Source: an uncultured Alphaproteobacteria bacterium
GTDB taxonomy: Bacteria > Pseudomonadota > Alphaproteobacteria > Rickettsiales > UBA1997
Length of the DNA stretch: 33,426 nt
Assembly (NCBI GenBank): GCA_903937405.1
Contig: CAIZZE010000014.1
Span: 1-33,426 of the forward strand
Direction of reading: 5' to 3'
Within the stretch, counting starts at the first letter, position 1. The number at the start of each line of letters is the position of its first letter. Below are positions 13,785-23,561 of the stretch, one piece after another. A program made the translations under genes and the position numbers. The notes beneath the pieces are model-generated. The model was given only the letters and a program-made list of their open reading frames with translations. It ran no database searches and was not told where the DNA came from.

Positions 13785-14871
13785 AATTTCCGTCAATCTC
13801 GCAGAAAGAAGTTACGATATCGTAATTGGCGACAATTCAATTGAATATTTGCCGGAATTTTTGGGCAAAAGAAAATATAGTAAAATTTTTGTAATTACTG
13901 ATGAAAACCTTGCCAAGCTCCATTTAGCAAGGTTGCAAGCCATTTTACAAAAAAGCGAAATTCAGGTTGAAACTATAATTACCAAAGCTGGCGAACAAAC
14001 AAAATCCTTTTCATTTTTAGAAGAAATTTGTGAAGAAATTTTAGCGAAAGGTGTTGATCGTAAATCGCTGATTATTGCTTTTGGTGGCGGCGTAATTGGT
14101 GATTTATCTGGTTTTATTGCGGCAATTTTATTGCGCGGAATTGATTTTGTGCAAGTGCCAACAACATTGCTCGCAGCAGTTGACAGTTCGGTTGGTGGCA
14201 AAACTGCGGTGAATAGTAAATCGGGGAAAAATTTAATCGGCAGTTTTTATCAGCCGCAATTAGTGATTTGTGATTTGAGTTTTTTAAAAACTTTACCGTT
14301 GCGGGAAATGAAATCGGGCTACGCCGAAGTTGTGAAATATGGATTTATTTATGATGAAAAATTTTTCGAATTCTTAGAAAAAAATTATGCTAAAATTTTT
14401 GAATATGATGCAGAAGTTTTAGAAAAAATAATTCGCCGTTCTTGCGAAATAAAAGCCGAAATTGTTGGTCGCGATGAAAAAGAATCGGGTGATCGTGCTT
14501 TGCTTAATTTTGGTCATACTTTTGGTCACACTTTTGAAACTGAAACTAATTATTCCGATGAAATTTTGCATGGCGAAGCTGTGGCCCTTGGAATGGTGAT
14601 GGCGGCGAAAATGTCGCAGAATTTTTCGATGATTTCGCAAGGGGATTTTTTGCGCGTAAAAAATCATTTACAGAATTGTGGATTTGTAATTGATCCCAAA
14701 AAAATCCGCAAAAATTGGGATGAAAAAAATTTGGTGAGTCATCTCTACAAAGATAAAAAAAATGAAGGTGGAAAGCTGACATTTATTTTGTTGAATAAAA
14801 TTGGTGGTTCGGAAGTTAAAAAAGGAGTTGAGTTAGAAGAATTTGATAAGGTTTTGCAGGAGTTTGTTTAA
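13774..14871 (+). CDS. aroB: 3-dehydroquinate synthase
   Basis: 365 aa. Converts DAHP to 3-dehydroquinate, using NAD and a divalent metal. NAD-binding GGGVIGDLSGFIA is near residue 104, the substrate block SSVGGKTAVN near 137, the metal ligand Glu in GYAEVVKYGF, and the His ligands in FGHTFGHTFE and LHGEAVALGM. Full length for the family. The start overlaps aroK and is translationally coupled. Having both genes implies chorismate synthesis in the cell, which is absent in many reduced Rickettsia. Confidence 0.95.
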   Translation: MQNKISVNLAERSYDIVIGDNSIEYLPEFLGKRKYSKIFVITDENLAKLHLARLQAILQKSEIQVETIITKAGEQTKSFSFLEEICEEILAKGVDRKSLIIAFGGGVIGDLSGFIAAILLRGIDFVQVPTTLLAAVDSSVGGKTAVNSKSGKNLIGSFYQPQLVICDLSFLKTLPLREMKSGYAEVVKYGFIYDEKFFEFLEKNYAKIFEYDAEVLEKIIRRSCEIKAEIVGRDEKESGDRALLNFGHTFGHTFETETNYSDEILHGEAVALGMVMAAKMSQNFSMISQGDFLRVKNHLQNCGFVIDPKKIRKNWDEKNLVSHLYKDKKNEGGKLTFILLNKIGGSEVKKGVELEEFDKVLQEFV

Positions 14872-14977
14872 GAATCGAGCTAGCATCTCGATCTTAAAAC
14901 AATGACTGAAAAATTTTTTAAAATTCTTGTAGAATTCTTAAGCGACCAAAACTACTTTCCGCCCTCATTTTATTTTC

Positions 14978-15065
14978 GCCTGCGTGATGGAATGGTAGAC
15001 ATAACGGACTTAAAATCCGTGGAGCTTTATCGCTCTTGCCGGTTCAAGTCCGGCCGCAGGTACCA
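14978..15065 (+). tRNA. tRNA-Leu (UAA)
   Basis: Cloverleaf with acceptor gcctgcg/cgcaggt, anticodon stem acgga/tccgt and loop CTTAAAA giving UAA, a long variable arm as in leucine tRNAs, T-arm ggttcaagtcc and encoded CCA. 88 bases. It ends 32 bases before the virB6-like gene. Confidence 0.95.
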
Positions 15066-15097
15066 CTGATCGTCTAAAAAATAATCCTTCCTTATTG

Positions 15098-18000
15098 ATG
15101 AATCTGGCCAAGAAAATAACACAGATTTTTATTCTGATTTTCTTCGCTGCTTTTTTGTCTTCCTGCGATGATGGCTGTGTTGAAGCTGATGAGTTTGATG
15201 TAGAAGCCTTAACTGTAGAAGCAAAACCAACTAAGGATGGAATTAGCGTTGATGGTAAAGTTGCGGAATGGCATGAAACCGGTTTAAAATCAAATGGTGA
15301 TGAATTTTTAATTCAGGTTGGCGGTGCTTGGACTCCATGGGCATTGCAGAATAATGATAAGCTTGCCGATATGTCCAGATGTGATTTCTGTGCCAAGAAA
15401 TTATCCCCTTTAACTCCCAATTGTTTATGTTATAAATATACTGCTGACGGCATTACTTATTCTGACAATAATACTAGTGGTTCGGGTAATGATGCAAATA
15501 TCAGGTCAATTCCTACTCCGGAAAAAGGTACAAATGGAGAGCCGCTGAACATTGATTGCACAACTACCACTAATCAAAACAACCCAGGCTCTTGCTCTTG
15601 TACTGATGATACAGATTATGGAACTGCTCTTGATTATAACACTTATCATTTTCCACTTAACTACTATGATAAAAACAAAAACGTAAAAATTGCTGACCCA
15701 CAAACTACATGTAAATATGATCGGGGCATGGGTCTTTATATAGGTTTATTTGGAAGTAACGGAACTGAAGATCTTAAGCGTTCGTATCATTTACTTTCGA
15801 CTTATGAAATATGTGATATCAAGCGCAATTCTAGTGGTAAATGTTTAGCTAGTGATGGCACTGACATGACGCGTTATATTTATACCAGCCCAAATAAAAG
15901 AATTTTCCTTAAAGATGACAAAGCTGATAATGATGGCACTGATACCAATACTTCTGATGATGAATATCACGGTCCTAATGAATATGTAAAATTCAAGATC
16001 TATGATGATTATTATAATGATAATGTTGGACAATATAAGATTTCAATCTTACGTGGTGTGGGTAGGGCCAATGATGATGGATTGCTCGAATTTCTCGTGT
16101 CTTTAGTAGAAAACACAATGCTTGGCGAAGTTGATGCTAATGGTGATAGACAAGGCGGCATTATTCAATTCATGTATCAGTCAATTGTTCAGGATACAAA
16201 TTTTATTACAGTGGTGCAAATTTCGTTGGGTCTTTATATTGCATTATTTGGTGCTGCTCACATGTTTGGCCTGACTGAATGGAGCAAGAAGGAAGTGATG
16301 AGCAGGATTTTAAAAATTGGCTTGATCATTTTCTTTACCAGCCCGACCAGTTGGTATTTCTACAATAAAATTATCGTCGGCTTCTTTAAAGATAGTATGG
16401 ATTACGTTGTTGCAATGATGATGAGTCTTTCAGATTCCAATATTGATCCCACTTCAATGACGGTGATTTCGCAGATGGATCGCGCTGATATTACAAGTAA
16501 TGCTACGCGCTTTTCTTATATTGATGTGATAATCAAAAAATTACTTTCTGTTGCTACGGCGAAGAAAGTTTTTGGTCTGTTTTTTGGAACTTATTACGGA
16601 ATATTGTTAATTCCCGCCACTTATGCAGTAATTGCATATTTCATTTATGCTATGCTTTGGGCGGCCGTGGCTTATACTATTAACATCATGAAAATTATTT
16701 TTGTGTTGGCGCTGGGTCCAATATTTATCTGTTTCACGCTTTTTAGTCACACTGCTTCGATGTTTAAAAGTTGGTTGGGATATTTAGGTGGCAGATCCTT
16801 CGAAATCATAATGCTATTCTCCGTTCTTTACAGCTTTGTAACCTTGATCGACCAGAATTTTGCCGATCTTTTATCTTTCAGAACCTGTATGAAAAATTAC
16901 AATCTGGCTATTTTCACATTGAAGATTCTGGTTTCTGATATTGGTAGCAGATCATTAATGCAATGGCTGATAATGTATGTGATGATTGCAGGTCTAACAT
17001 TTATCATGCGTTTGATTATTGATAAAATTCCTGATGTTTCGAGTGCCTTATTCGTCGTTAATGTTGGCGGTGAAAAAATCAGATCCGATGGTACTCCTGT
17101 TAGTGTGATACCAGTCAATAGTCATGGTAATACTGCTGCCGGAATAATGGGTGCCGTTAAAGGTGCTGCAATTGCTGCGGCTTCAGGAGCATTTAATACG
17201 GCAGGATATGTTGCCGGAAAAGGCATGGAAATGGGAAGAGGTGCAATGCGTGCCAGTGGTGCTTCTGAAGCTTTAGGAAATATGTTTAGTGGTTTTCCGA
17301 TTAGTAGTCCGGGAACTATGTATAATAATATGAAAATTGATTCTGCACTTTCTAAAGGCCAAAAAGAAGCTGCTTCTAAGGGTTTGACTGGCAAAGAAGC
17401 TGATGCTTACGCAAGACAAGTTGCAAATAATATATTACAAAATCAGATGTTGTCGAAAGATTTGAATGACTCAAAAGTTTCCAACAGCATGCCTAATAAA
17501 TTTGCTATTACTGGTTTGGATTCGCAGGCAATTCAAGCTCGATTTGACCAAAAAATGGTACAGCAGCCATTAAAAGATTTCTTAAAAGCAGAAGCGCAAA
17601 AACTAAAAAATCAGGATCCCGACAAAATTCCATTGGGTAAAGATATGAGGCAACAACTTAGAACAAATGCCATGGCTTGGGCTGAGAAAAATTTGGTTGG
17701 CGGATCGGCTGCTGTTGAAAAATATCTTGGTAAAGAAGGAAGAGATGCTGGAAAAGCTGGTGGAAGCGCCTTTGCAGTTGCGGCGAGAGATATTAATAAT
17801 GTGTTGAAAAGTTCGGCCGAACTTTCAACTGCAGAAGCTGCGAAACATTTTGCTGGAAATTCGGAACTGCAGAATAAATTTTTACAACATCTTCAAGAAA
17901 GAGACTTCAAGAGAAATCTCAGAAATTCAGAAGCTCAATCTTCAATTGCTCCTTTACCTAAAGCTGAAACTACTTTAGGCAAAACTGCTAATGCAATGCG

Positions 18001-19960
18001 TACTGCAGTTGATGTTACCACAAATGTTCTTGGGAAAAAAGTTCCAAATCTTGCATCGCGTGCGCTTGATGGCGTAATACGCACCGAAGCTCGTAATCCA
18101 GAAATGGCGCAGCAAAGTTTCTTACGTAACTTGCGTAATGAAGAGAGATGGGATTCTGGAAGTGCTGCGCAAAAAGCTTTGGTGTTAAACCCTTTGAATC
18201 GAAGCAACACACTTGATCGCGCGATGAATATGTTTGGTGGAAAAGCTAGTTCACTTTCCGAAAGAACCGATGCCGCACGAACAGCAGCTTTGGTTAATGT
18301 ATTAAAAGGTGATGCTAAATTGGAAAAATTTACCCCTAAAACTGACTTGCCAAAAGATATCAGAGCGGCAGAAAAGAAGAACGAAAAGGATGCTAAAAAA
18401 AGAGAATTTTTTCAAAGCCAGTTACGTGAAAATGCTACAAAAGGACTGGAAAAAGATGTATCTCAAATAGAGAAATTAGAAAGACAGGGTAAAGCTGAAG
18501 AAGCGAAAGAAGCAAAAGAAAAAATGTTGCAGGAAGCGCGATCAGGCATCGAGTTAAAAGACGGTAAAATTACTGCCAAAGATGGACAAACTCTTTTTGA
18601 AGCAGCGGCAAAGTTAGATTACTTACACCGTAAATTTGGTCTCGAAGGTGAAAGTCCGCAAAAAGCAATGCTGGAAGCTTTGAAAGCTGATGCTGCAATC
18701 AATGCTGAAAGGGTTAAAGAAGCGATGGCTTCAGCAAAAACTCCGGCAGATTTAGCTCAAGCAAAAATAGATGCTAAAAATCTTGCTGATTTAAAAGCAG
18801 GATTCTTCGGTTCAGAAGTTAAGATTAGTAATGCCAAAGCCTCAGAAACTGATGCAGATTCTAAAGCAATGAACGAGAAACGTGATAAAGCGATGGAAGA
18901 TCTTAAAAAATCTCTGGAAGTTAAACCGACGGATAAAGAAGCGAAAAAAGCAAGTAATCTTGAAATCGCCAAAGCTAGAACTGGCATTGGTTCTGATGAA
19001 GATAAAGACAGAAAAGAAGATGCTAAAAATGATAAAGATATCAATAAAGAGAAAGCTGAAACTCAAAGGAGATCGGATCAGATAAATAAAGATCTGCTTG
19101 AAAAAGAAGAAGCTTTGAGAAAAGAAGAATCTGAACGCATTGCTAAAGCCGAAAAAGAAACTAAAGAAAAAGAAGCGCGCGATCAGCTTCTAAATGACAT
19201 GATTAGTAAAATGATGGAAATCCAGAAAATGGAAAAAGAGATTGCTGCGAAGAAAAAAGAAGAAGAGGAAAAAGCAAAATCAGAAGATCAAAGTAAGCCA
19301 GAAGAAGCTAGAAAAGATAAGGATCTTCCGAAAGTAGAAGGTGATGATCTTGAAGGTAAAGATAAAGTTCACGAGAAAGATGAAAAAGAAAAGGCACTTG
19401 AAGAAGCGAAAAAACAGCTTCAAGAAATGATGTCAGGTAAACCTGCTTTAGAAGCCTCACAAGCTATTAATGATGAAATAAAATCTAAAGCTGAAGCAAT
19501 TGAGAAGAAAATTGCTGATGCTAAAGCAGCAAGAGATGAGGCTCTATTACAAGAAGTGTTAAAAAATGTGAAAGGTGAAACAGATGGATTTATTGCAACT
19601 GCAATGAAGGTAGAATTTGGCGCTTCAATTTCCGATATATTAATGCAAGGTCTCACGAGCAATATATTGCTTGGTGTTGCTGATAAAGGTGATAATGCTT
19701 ATAAATCAGCACAAATCAATTCTACTAAAACTTTGTTAAATATGGCTGAAGGTAAATTAAAAATTCAGACTATGGATAAAAAAATGAAAGAGTTCGAACT
19801 TTCACAGTTAGAAAAATTAAAAACTGCTGGTGGTCAAGTTGATGATAATGAGATAACTACACTAAAAGCAGAAGTTCTTAAACTTGAAGAACAAGTGGCT
19901 CAAAGCCAAGCTAACGTTGGCAGAGTTGAAGCAGATATTATTAATCTACAAAAAAAATAG
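15098..19960 (+). CDS. Giant VirB6/TrbL-type secretion protein
   Basis: 1620 aa. The N-terminus is a lipoprotein signal: a hydrophobic stretch and LSSC with the likely lipidated Cys23. A Cys- and Asp-rich periplasmic domain follows (about 30-360), then a VirB6/TrbL membrane core with several helices (about 368-430, 490-548, 567-592, 618-645), then a 970-residue hydrophilic C-terminal extension rich in Lys, Glu and Ala with heptad-like coiled-coil stretches. Expanded VirB6 proteins of this build are a Rickettsiales hallmark, part of the rvh type IV secretion system, where several copies occur. No other vir gene is in the window. The frame opens at a TTG 3 bases earlier; ATG 15098 is chosen. 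It is probably a membrane channel component, with the tail exposed. Confidence 0.87.
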   Translation: MNLAKKITQIFILIFFAAFLSSCDDGCVEADEFDVEALTVEAKPTKDGISVDGKVAEWHETGLKSNGDEFLIQVGGAWTPWALQNNDKLADMSRCDFCAKKLSPLTPNCLCYKYTADGITYSDNNTSGSGNDANIRSIPTPEKGTNGEPLNIDCTTTTNQNNPGSCSCTDDTDYGTALDYNTYHFPLNYYDKNKNVKIADPQTTCKYDRGMGLYIGLFGSNGTEDLKRSYHLLSTYEICDIKRNSSGKCLASDGTDMTRYIYTSPNKRIFLKDDKADNDGTDTNTSDDEYHGPNEYVKFKIYDDYYNDNVGQYKISILRGVGRANDDGLLEFLVSLVENTMLGEVDANGDRQGGIIQFMYQSIVQDTNFITVVQISLGLYIALFGAAHMFGLTEWSKKEVMSRILKIGLIIFFTSPTSWYFYNKIIVGFFKDSMDYVVAMMMSLSDSNIDPTSMTVISQMDRADITSNATRFSYIDVIIKKLLSVATAKKVFGLFFGTYYGILLIPATYAVIAYFIYAMLWAAVAYTINIMKIIFVLALGPIFICFTLFSHTASMFKSWLGYLGGRSFEIIMLFSVLYSFVTLIDQNFADLLSFRTCMKNYNLAIFTLKILVSDIGSRSLMQWLIMYVMIAGLTFIMRLIIDKIPDVSSALFVVNVGGEKIRSDGTPVSVIPVNSHGNTAAGIMGAVKGAAIAAASGAFNTAGYVAGKGMEMGRGAMRASGASEALGNMFSGFPISSPGTMYNNMKIDSALSKGQKEAASKGLTGKEADAYARQVANNILQNQMLSKDLNDSKVSNSMPNKFAITGLDSQAIQARFDQKMVQQPLKDFLKAEAQKLKNQDPDKIPLGKDMRQQLRTNAMAWAEKNLVGGSAAVEKYLGKEGRDAGKAGGSAFAVAARDINNVLKSSAELSTAEAAKHFAGNSELQNKFLQHLQERDFKRNLRNSEAQSSIAPLPKAETTLGKTANAMRTAVDVTTNVLGKKVPNLASRALDGVIRTEARNPEMAQQSFLRNLRNEERWDSGSAAQKALVLNPLNRSNTLDRAMNMFGGKASSLSERTDAARTAALVNVLKGDAKLEKFTPKTDLPKDIRAAEKKNEKDAKKREFFQSQLRENATKGLEKDVSQIEKLERQGKAEEAKEAKEKMLQEARSGIELKDGKITAKDGQTLFEAAAKLDYLHRKFGLEGESPQKAMLEALKADAAINAERVKEAMASAKTPADLAQAKIDAKNLADLKAGFFGSEVKISNAKASETDADSKAMNEKRDKAMEDLKKSLEVKPTDKEAKKASNLEIAKARTGIGSDEDKDRKEDAKNDKDINKEKAETQRRSDQINKDLLEKEEALRKEESERIAKAEKETKEKEARDQLLNDMISKMMEIQKMEKEIAAKKKEEEEKAKSEDQSKPEEARKDKDLPKVEGDDLEGKDKVHEKDEKEKALEEAKKQLQEMMSGKPALEASQAINDEIKSKAEAIEKKIADAKAARDEALLQEVLKNVKGETDGFIATAMKVEFGASISDILMQGLTSNILLGVADKGDNAYKSAQINSTKTLLNMAEGKLKIQTMDKKMKEFELSQLEKLKTAGGQVDDNEITTLKAEVLKLEEQVAQSQANVGRVEADIINLQKK

Positions 19961-19971
19961 AGCCTGTCTTT

Positions 19972-19998
19972 AAAACTAATTTCTAAAAAATTAGTTTT
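19972..19998. terminator. Hairpin after the virB6-like gene (possible terminator)
   Basis: aaaactaatt (19972-19981) and aattagtttt (19989-19998) form a perfect 10-bp AT-rich stem with a 7-base loop, 12 bases after the stop. The 3' arm ends in four T, then ggttgcttg, so the U-tract is short. It may slow or end transcription before the tRNA-His promoter. Confidence 0.5.
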
Positions 19999-20004
19999 GG
20001 TTGC

Positions 20005-20032
20005 TTGACAAAGCAGGTTGCACATCTAAATT
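20005..20032 (+). promoter_or_regulatory. Sigma-70-type promoter of tRNA-His
   Basis: Consensus -35 TTGACA (20005-20010), a 16-base spacer and a TAAATT -10 (20027-20032), about 50 bases before the tRNA. It probably also drives the Tim44-domain gene 19 bases beyond the tRNA. Confidence 0.65.
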
Positions 20033-20080
20033 CCTCGCCACTTCTGCCCTTCATTTTTGAGGGGCTTTTGTTTTTCTTGT

Positions 20081-20158
20081 GGCAGGCGTAGCTCAGTTGG
20101 TTAGAGCGTCAGGTTGTGGTTCTGAAGGTCGCGGGTTCGATCCCCGTCGCTTGCCCCA
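20081..20158 (+). tRNA. tRNA-His (GUG)
   Basis: Acceptor gcaggcg/cgcttgc with the extra G-1 opposite C73 that marks histidine tRNAs, anticodon loop TTGTGGT giving GUG, T-arm ggttcgatcc and encoded CCA. 78 bases counting G-1. Confidence 0.95.
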
Positions 20159-20177
20159 CTCACTAAAATTATCTTGA

Positions 20178-20858
20178 ATGGATATTATCTTCTTTGCAGC
20201 AATTGCGTTTTTTATCTTTTACAAGCTCAATAAACAGCTAGGAAAAGTTGATGAGGAAGAGAAAAAAAATATTGAATTAAAAGTTGTTTCGGCGCGGGAA
20301 AAAATTCTAGAGGCGCAACAAGTTATAAAGCAGCAACAGCAGCAGCAATCATCTCTCACAATTGAAACTGATAATCAGGTGAGTGAAAAAATATTAAATA
20401 GCCTTGATGCCGCAACTAAAGAAAGCTTCAGCAACATTTTAAACCGCACCAATATTTCCGCAGAATTTTTTGTTAATGGCGTAAAATCAGCTTTTGAAAT
20501 GATTCTCAAAGCCTTTGCCAGCACTGATTTGGAAACATTAAAATTTTTACTTTCTGATAAAATTTTTAAAGGTTTCGAAAGCGCAATCATCCAAAGAAAA
20601 TCGACAGAAAAAACTCTTATCACCAATTTAATTTCGATTGAAAAAACTGAAATAATTTCGGCACTTATTTTTGAAAATAATGCTTCGGTTGTAATGAAAA
20701 TTGTCTCAAAACAAATCAATTACATCATCGATTCTAAAGGCCAGACTATTGAAGGTAGAAAAGATGAAATTAATGAAATAACCGACATCTGGACTTTCAA
20801 AAAAGATATTAATTCTACAAATCCAAACTGGGTTGTTTCGGCGACCGGTTCTAATTAA
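20178..20858 (+). CDS. Tim44-domain (TimA-like) membrane-anchored protein
   Basis: 226 aa: one N-terminal transmembrane helix (residues 2-16), a Gln-rich linker (VIKQQQQQQSS, encoded by CAG/CAA repeats) and a Tim44-like domain (about 75-222) with DAATKESFSNIL, FFVNGVKSAFEMI, FASTDLETLKFLLS and a final TDIWTFKKDINSTNPNWVV. Bacterial Tim44-domain proteins are inner-membrane adaptors in alphaproteobacteria, related to the mitochondrial import factor; partners here are unknown. ATG 20178 is 19 bases after tRNA-His, so the gene is likely co-transcribed with it. Followed after 12 bases by aconitase. Confidence 0.85.
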   Translation: MDIIFFAAIAFFIFYKLNKQLGKVDEEEKKNIELKVVSAREKILEAQQVIKQQQQQQSSLTIETDNQVSEKILNSLDAATKESFSNILNRTNISAEFFVNGVKSAFEMILKAFASTDLETLKFLLSDKIFKGFESAIIQRKSTEKTLITNLISIEKTEIISALIFENNASVVMKIVSKQINYIIDSKGQTIEGRKDEINEITDIWTFKKDINSTNPNWVVSATGSN

Positions 20859-20870
20859 TTACAAGAATTT

Positions 20871-23543
20871 ATGACAAAAAATTTTATTCCCAAATCTTCC
20901 CTAAAAATCGCCAACAAGGAATATAAATATTTTTCTTTGAATGACGCCGCAAAAAAAGTCGGTCGCGATATTTCAAAACTTCCTTTCAGCTTGAAAGTTC
21001 TCCTCGAAAACGTTATCCGAAATTTCGATGGCGACATTGTAAATGAATCTCACATCGCAGCCATTATTGACTCGGTAAAAAACGCAGAAAAAAGAATCGA
21101 AATCGCTTTTTCTCCCGCCCGCGTTTTAATGCAGGATTTTACCGGCGTGCCTGCAGTTGTTGATTTAGCAGCAATGCGTGATGCTTCGGTTCGCTTAAAT
21201 AAAAATCCGGAAAAAATTAATCCACTAGTTCCGGTTGATCTGGTAATTGATCACTCAGTACAAGTTGATTATTATGGCAATAAAGAGGCTTTGCAAAAAA
21301 ACGTCGATATCGAATATGCCAGAAATATTGAGCGTTATGAATTTTTAAAATGGGCGCAAAAATCTTTTGATAATTTTCGCGCCGTTCCACCAGGAACCGG
21401 AATTTGCCACCAAGTGAATTTAGAAAATTTAGCCCGTGTAGTTTGGAGCAGACAAATTGATGGCGAATTATTTGCTTATCCAGACACCGTTGTTGGAACT
21501 GACAGCCACACTACAATGATAAACGGTTTGGCCGTGTTAGGTTGGGGCGTTGGCGGAATTGAAGCTGAAGCGGCGATGCTTGGTCAACCAGTTTCAATGC
21601 TAATTCCGGAAGTTATCGGTTTTAAATTATCCGGAAAATTGCAGGAAGGAATTACCGCAACTGATTTGGTTTTAGCGATCACACAAATTCTGCGCAAAAA
21701 AGGTGTAGTCGGAAAATTCGTAGAATTTTTTGGACCAGCTCTTGCTGCACTTTCCTTGGCAGACCGCACCACAATTGCTAATATGGCACCAGAATATGGC
21801 GCAACTTGTGGTATTTTCCCGATTGATTATGTCACATTAAATTACCTAAAACTTACGGCGCGCGACGAAGAAAATATTGAATTGGTGCAAGAATATTCCA
21901 AAGCTCAAGGCATTTTTGTAGAAGATCATAATCACGCGCCAGAATTTAGCGAAATTCTTGAACTCGATATTTCAACAATTTTGCCAAGTTTAGCTGGCCC
22001 AAAAAGGCCACAAGATCGCGTTCTTCTTCCTGATGTTAAAGAATCTTTCCTCGCTTTGCAAAAAGAGCTTAATTCTAATCACGACGGCAAAGTTTTAATC
22101 CCTGAATTAAATAGCGATATTGGCGATGGCGACGTTGTAATTGCTGCAATCACATCTTGTACTAACACTTCCAACCCTTCGGTTCTAATCGCCGCAGGTT
22201 TGCTGGCTAAAAAAGCAGTTGAAAAAGGTTTGAAAGTTAAAGGTCATGTTAAAACTTCATTGGCACCGGGATCGCAAGTTGTTGCTGAATATTTAGAAAA
22301 ATCAGGTTTACAAAAATATCTTGATCAACTGGGTTTTTATTTAGTTGGTTTTGGTTGCACAACTTGCATCGGAAATTCTGGCCCGCTGCATCCGCAAATT
22401 GAAGAAGCGATTAAAGCCAAAAATCTTTTAGTTGGCGCGGTGCTTTCGGGAAACCGCAATTTTGAAGGTCGCGTTCATCCATTAGTTAAAGCCAATTATT
22501 TAGGTTCGCCGCCTCTTGTTGTTGCTTATGCATTAAGTGGTAATTTAAAAATGAATTTGGAAACCGATTCAATCGGTACTGCAGCTGATGGCAGCAAGGT
22601 TTTCTTGAAAGATATTTGGCCAAGCAAAGAAGAAATCGATGCTGTAATTAATTCTTACGTAACGCGCGAAGTTTTTGCCCAAAAATATTCTGATTTATTC
22701 AAGGGCGACGAGGCTTGGCAGAAAATCCAAGTTGAAAGATCAAGCACTTATAATTGGAATTTAAACAGTACATACATTCGTCTGCCGAATTATTTCGATG
22801 ATTTAAATCGTCAAAATGCTGTTGAAATTAAAGCGGCGCGAATTCTGGCAATGTTTGGCGATTCAATCACTACAGACCACATTTCTCCGGCCGGAAATAT
22901 TTCTGCAACTTCACCAGCAGCGCAATATTTAGCGCAAAAAGGTGTTACTAAAGATGACTTCAACTCATATGGCGCAAGACGCGGCAATCATGAAGTTATG
23001 GTGCGCGGAACTTTCGCTAATATTAGAATTAAAAATGAAATTTTAGGCGGTATTAAAGAAGGCGGATTTACGCGTGTTTTCGATCATAATGCGGCGGGAA
23101 ATGAAGTATTTTCAATTTATGATGCAGCAATGCTTTATAAAGAAAAAAATATTCCTCTGGTCGTTGTTGCCGGTAAAGAATATGGCACTGGATCTTCGCG
23201 CGATTGGGCTGCGAAAGGTACATTTTTGCTCGGAGTTAAAGCGGTAATTGCTGAAAGTTTTGAAAGAATTCACCGTTCCAACTTAATTGGAATGGGCGTT
23301 TTGCCTTTGGTTTTCAAGGCTGGAGAAAATAGAAAAACTCTTGGTTTAACTGGGGAAGAAGTGATTGATGTTTTGGGAATTACTCCAGATATCAAACCAC
23401 GTCAGGATATTAAATGCGTAATTACTAAATCAGACGGTTCTAAGCAAGATGTAATTTTAACTTGCGGAATTGATACCAGTAATGAAGTTGAATATTTCAA
23501 ACTTGGCGGCATTCTTCAATATGTAATGGGGCAAATTTCTTAA
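20871..23543 (+). CDS. acnA: Aconitate hydratase A
   Basis: 890 aa. Interconverts citrate and isocitrate in the TCA cycle with a [4Fe-4S] cluster. The cluster cysteines are Cys430 (TSCTNTSNP), Cys496 and Cys499 (GCTTCIGNSG). Other signatures are DSHTTMINGLAVLGWGVGG, GDSITTDHISPAGN and the swivel-domain YGTGSSRDWAAKG. The length and order match the AcnA/IRP1 type rather than AcnB. Intact. It follows the Tim44 gene by 12 bases and is followed after 18 bases by hpf. Confidence 0.97.
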   Translation: MTKNFIPKSSLKIANKEYKYFSLNDAAKKVGRDISKLPFSLKVLLENVIRNFDGDIVNESHIAAIIDSVKNAEKRIEIAFSPARVLMQDFTGVPAVVDLAAMRDASVRLNKNPEKINPLVPVDLVIDHSVQVDYYGNKEALQKNVDIEYARNIERYEFLKWAQKSFDNFRAVPPGTGICHQVNLENLARVVWSRQIDGELFAYPDTVVGTDSHTTMINGLAVLGWGVGGIEAEAAMLGQPVSMLIPEVIGFKLSGKLQEGITATDLVLAITQILRKKGVVGKFVEFFGPALAALSLADRTTIANMAPEYGATCGIFPIDYVTLNYLKLTARDEENIELVQEYSKAQGIFVEDHNHAPEFSEILELDISTILPSLAGPKRPQDRVLLPDVKESFLALQKELNSNHDGKVLIPELNSDIGDGDVVIAAITSCTNTSNPSVLIAAGLLAKKAVEKGLKVKGHVKTSLAPGSQVVAEYLEKSGLQKYLDQLGFYLVGFGCTTCIGNSGPLHPQIEEAIKAKNLLVGAVLSGNRNFEGRVHPLVKANYLGSPPLVVAYALSGNLKMNLETDSIGTAADGSKVFLKDIWPSKEEIDAVINSYVTREVFAQKYSDLFKGDEAWQKIQVERSSTYNWNLNSTYIRLPNYFDDLNRQNAVEIKAARILAMFGDSITTDHISPAGNISATSPAAQYLAQKGVTKDDFNSYGARRGNHEVMVRGTFANIRIKNEILGGIKEGGFTRVFDHNAAGNEVFSIYDAAMLYKEKNIPLVVVAGKEYGTGSSRDWAAKGTFLLGVKAVIAESFERIHRSNLIGMGVLPLVFKAGENRKTLGLTGEEVIDVLGITPDIKPRQDIKCVITKSDGSKQDVILTCGIDTSNEVEYFKLGGILQYVMGQIS

Positions 23544-23561
23544 ACTTAATTTAAAAAAATT

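Noticed and set aside
16897-19662. Antisense open frames along the virB6-like gene.
   Set aside because: They lack start context and family similarity, and are by-products of its Lys/Glu/Ala-biased codons.
19961-20080. Possible IS end (agcctgtc...) after the virB6-like gene.
   Set aside because: No partner inverted repeat or transposase nearby; the structure is explained by a hairpin and the tRNA-His promoter.
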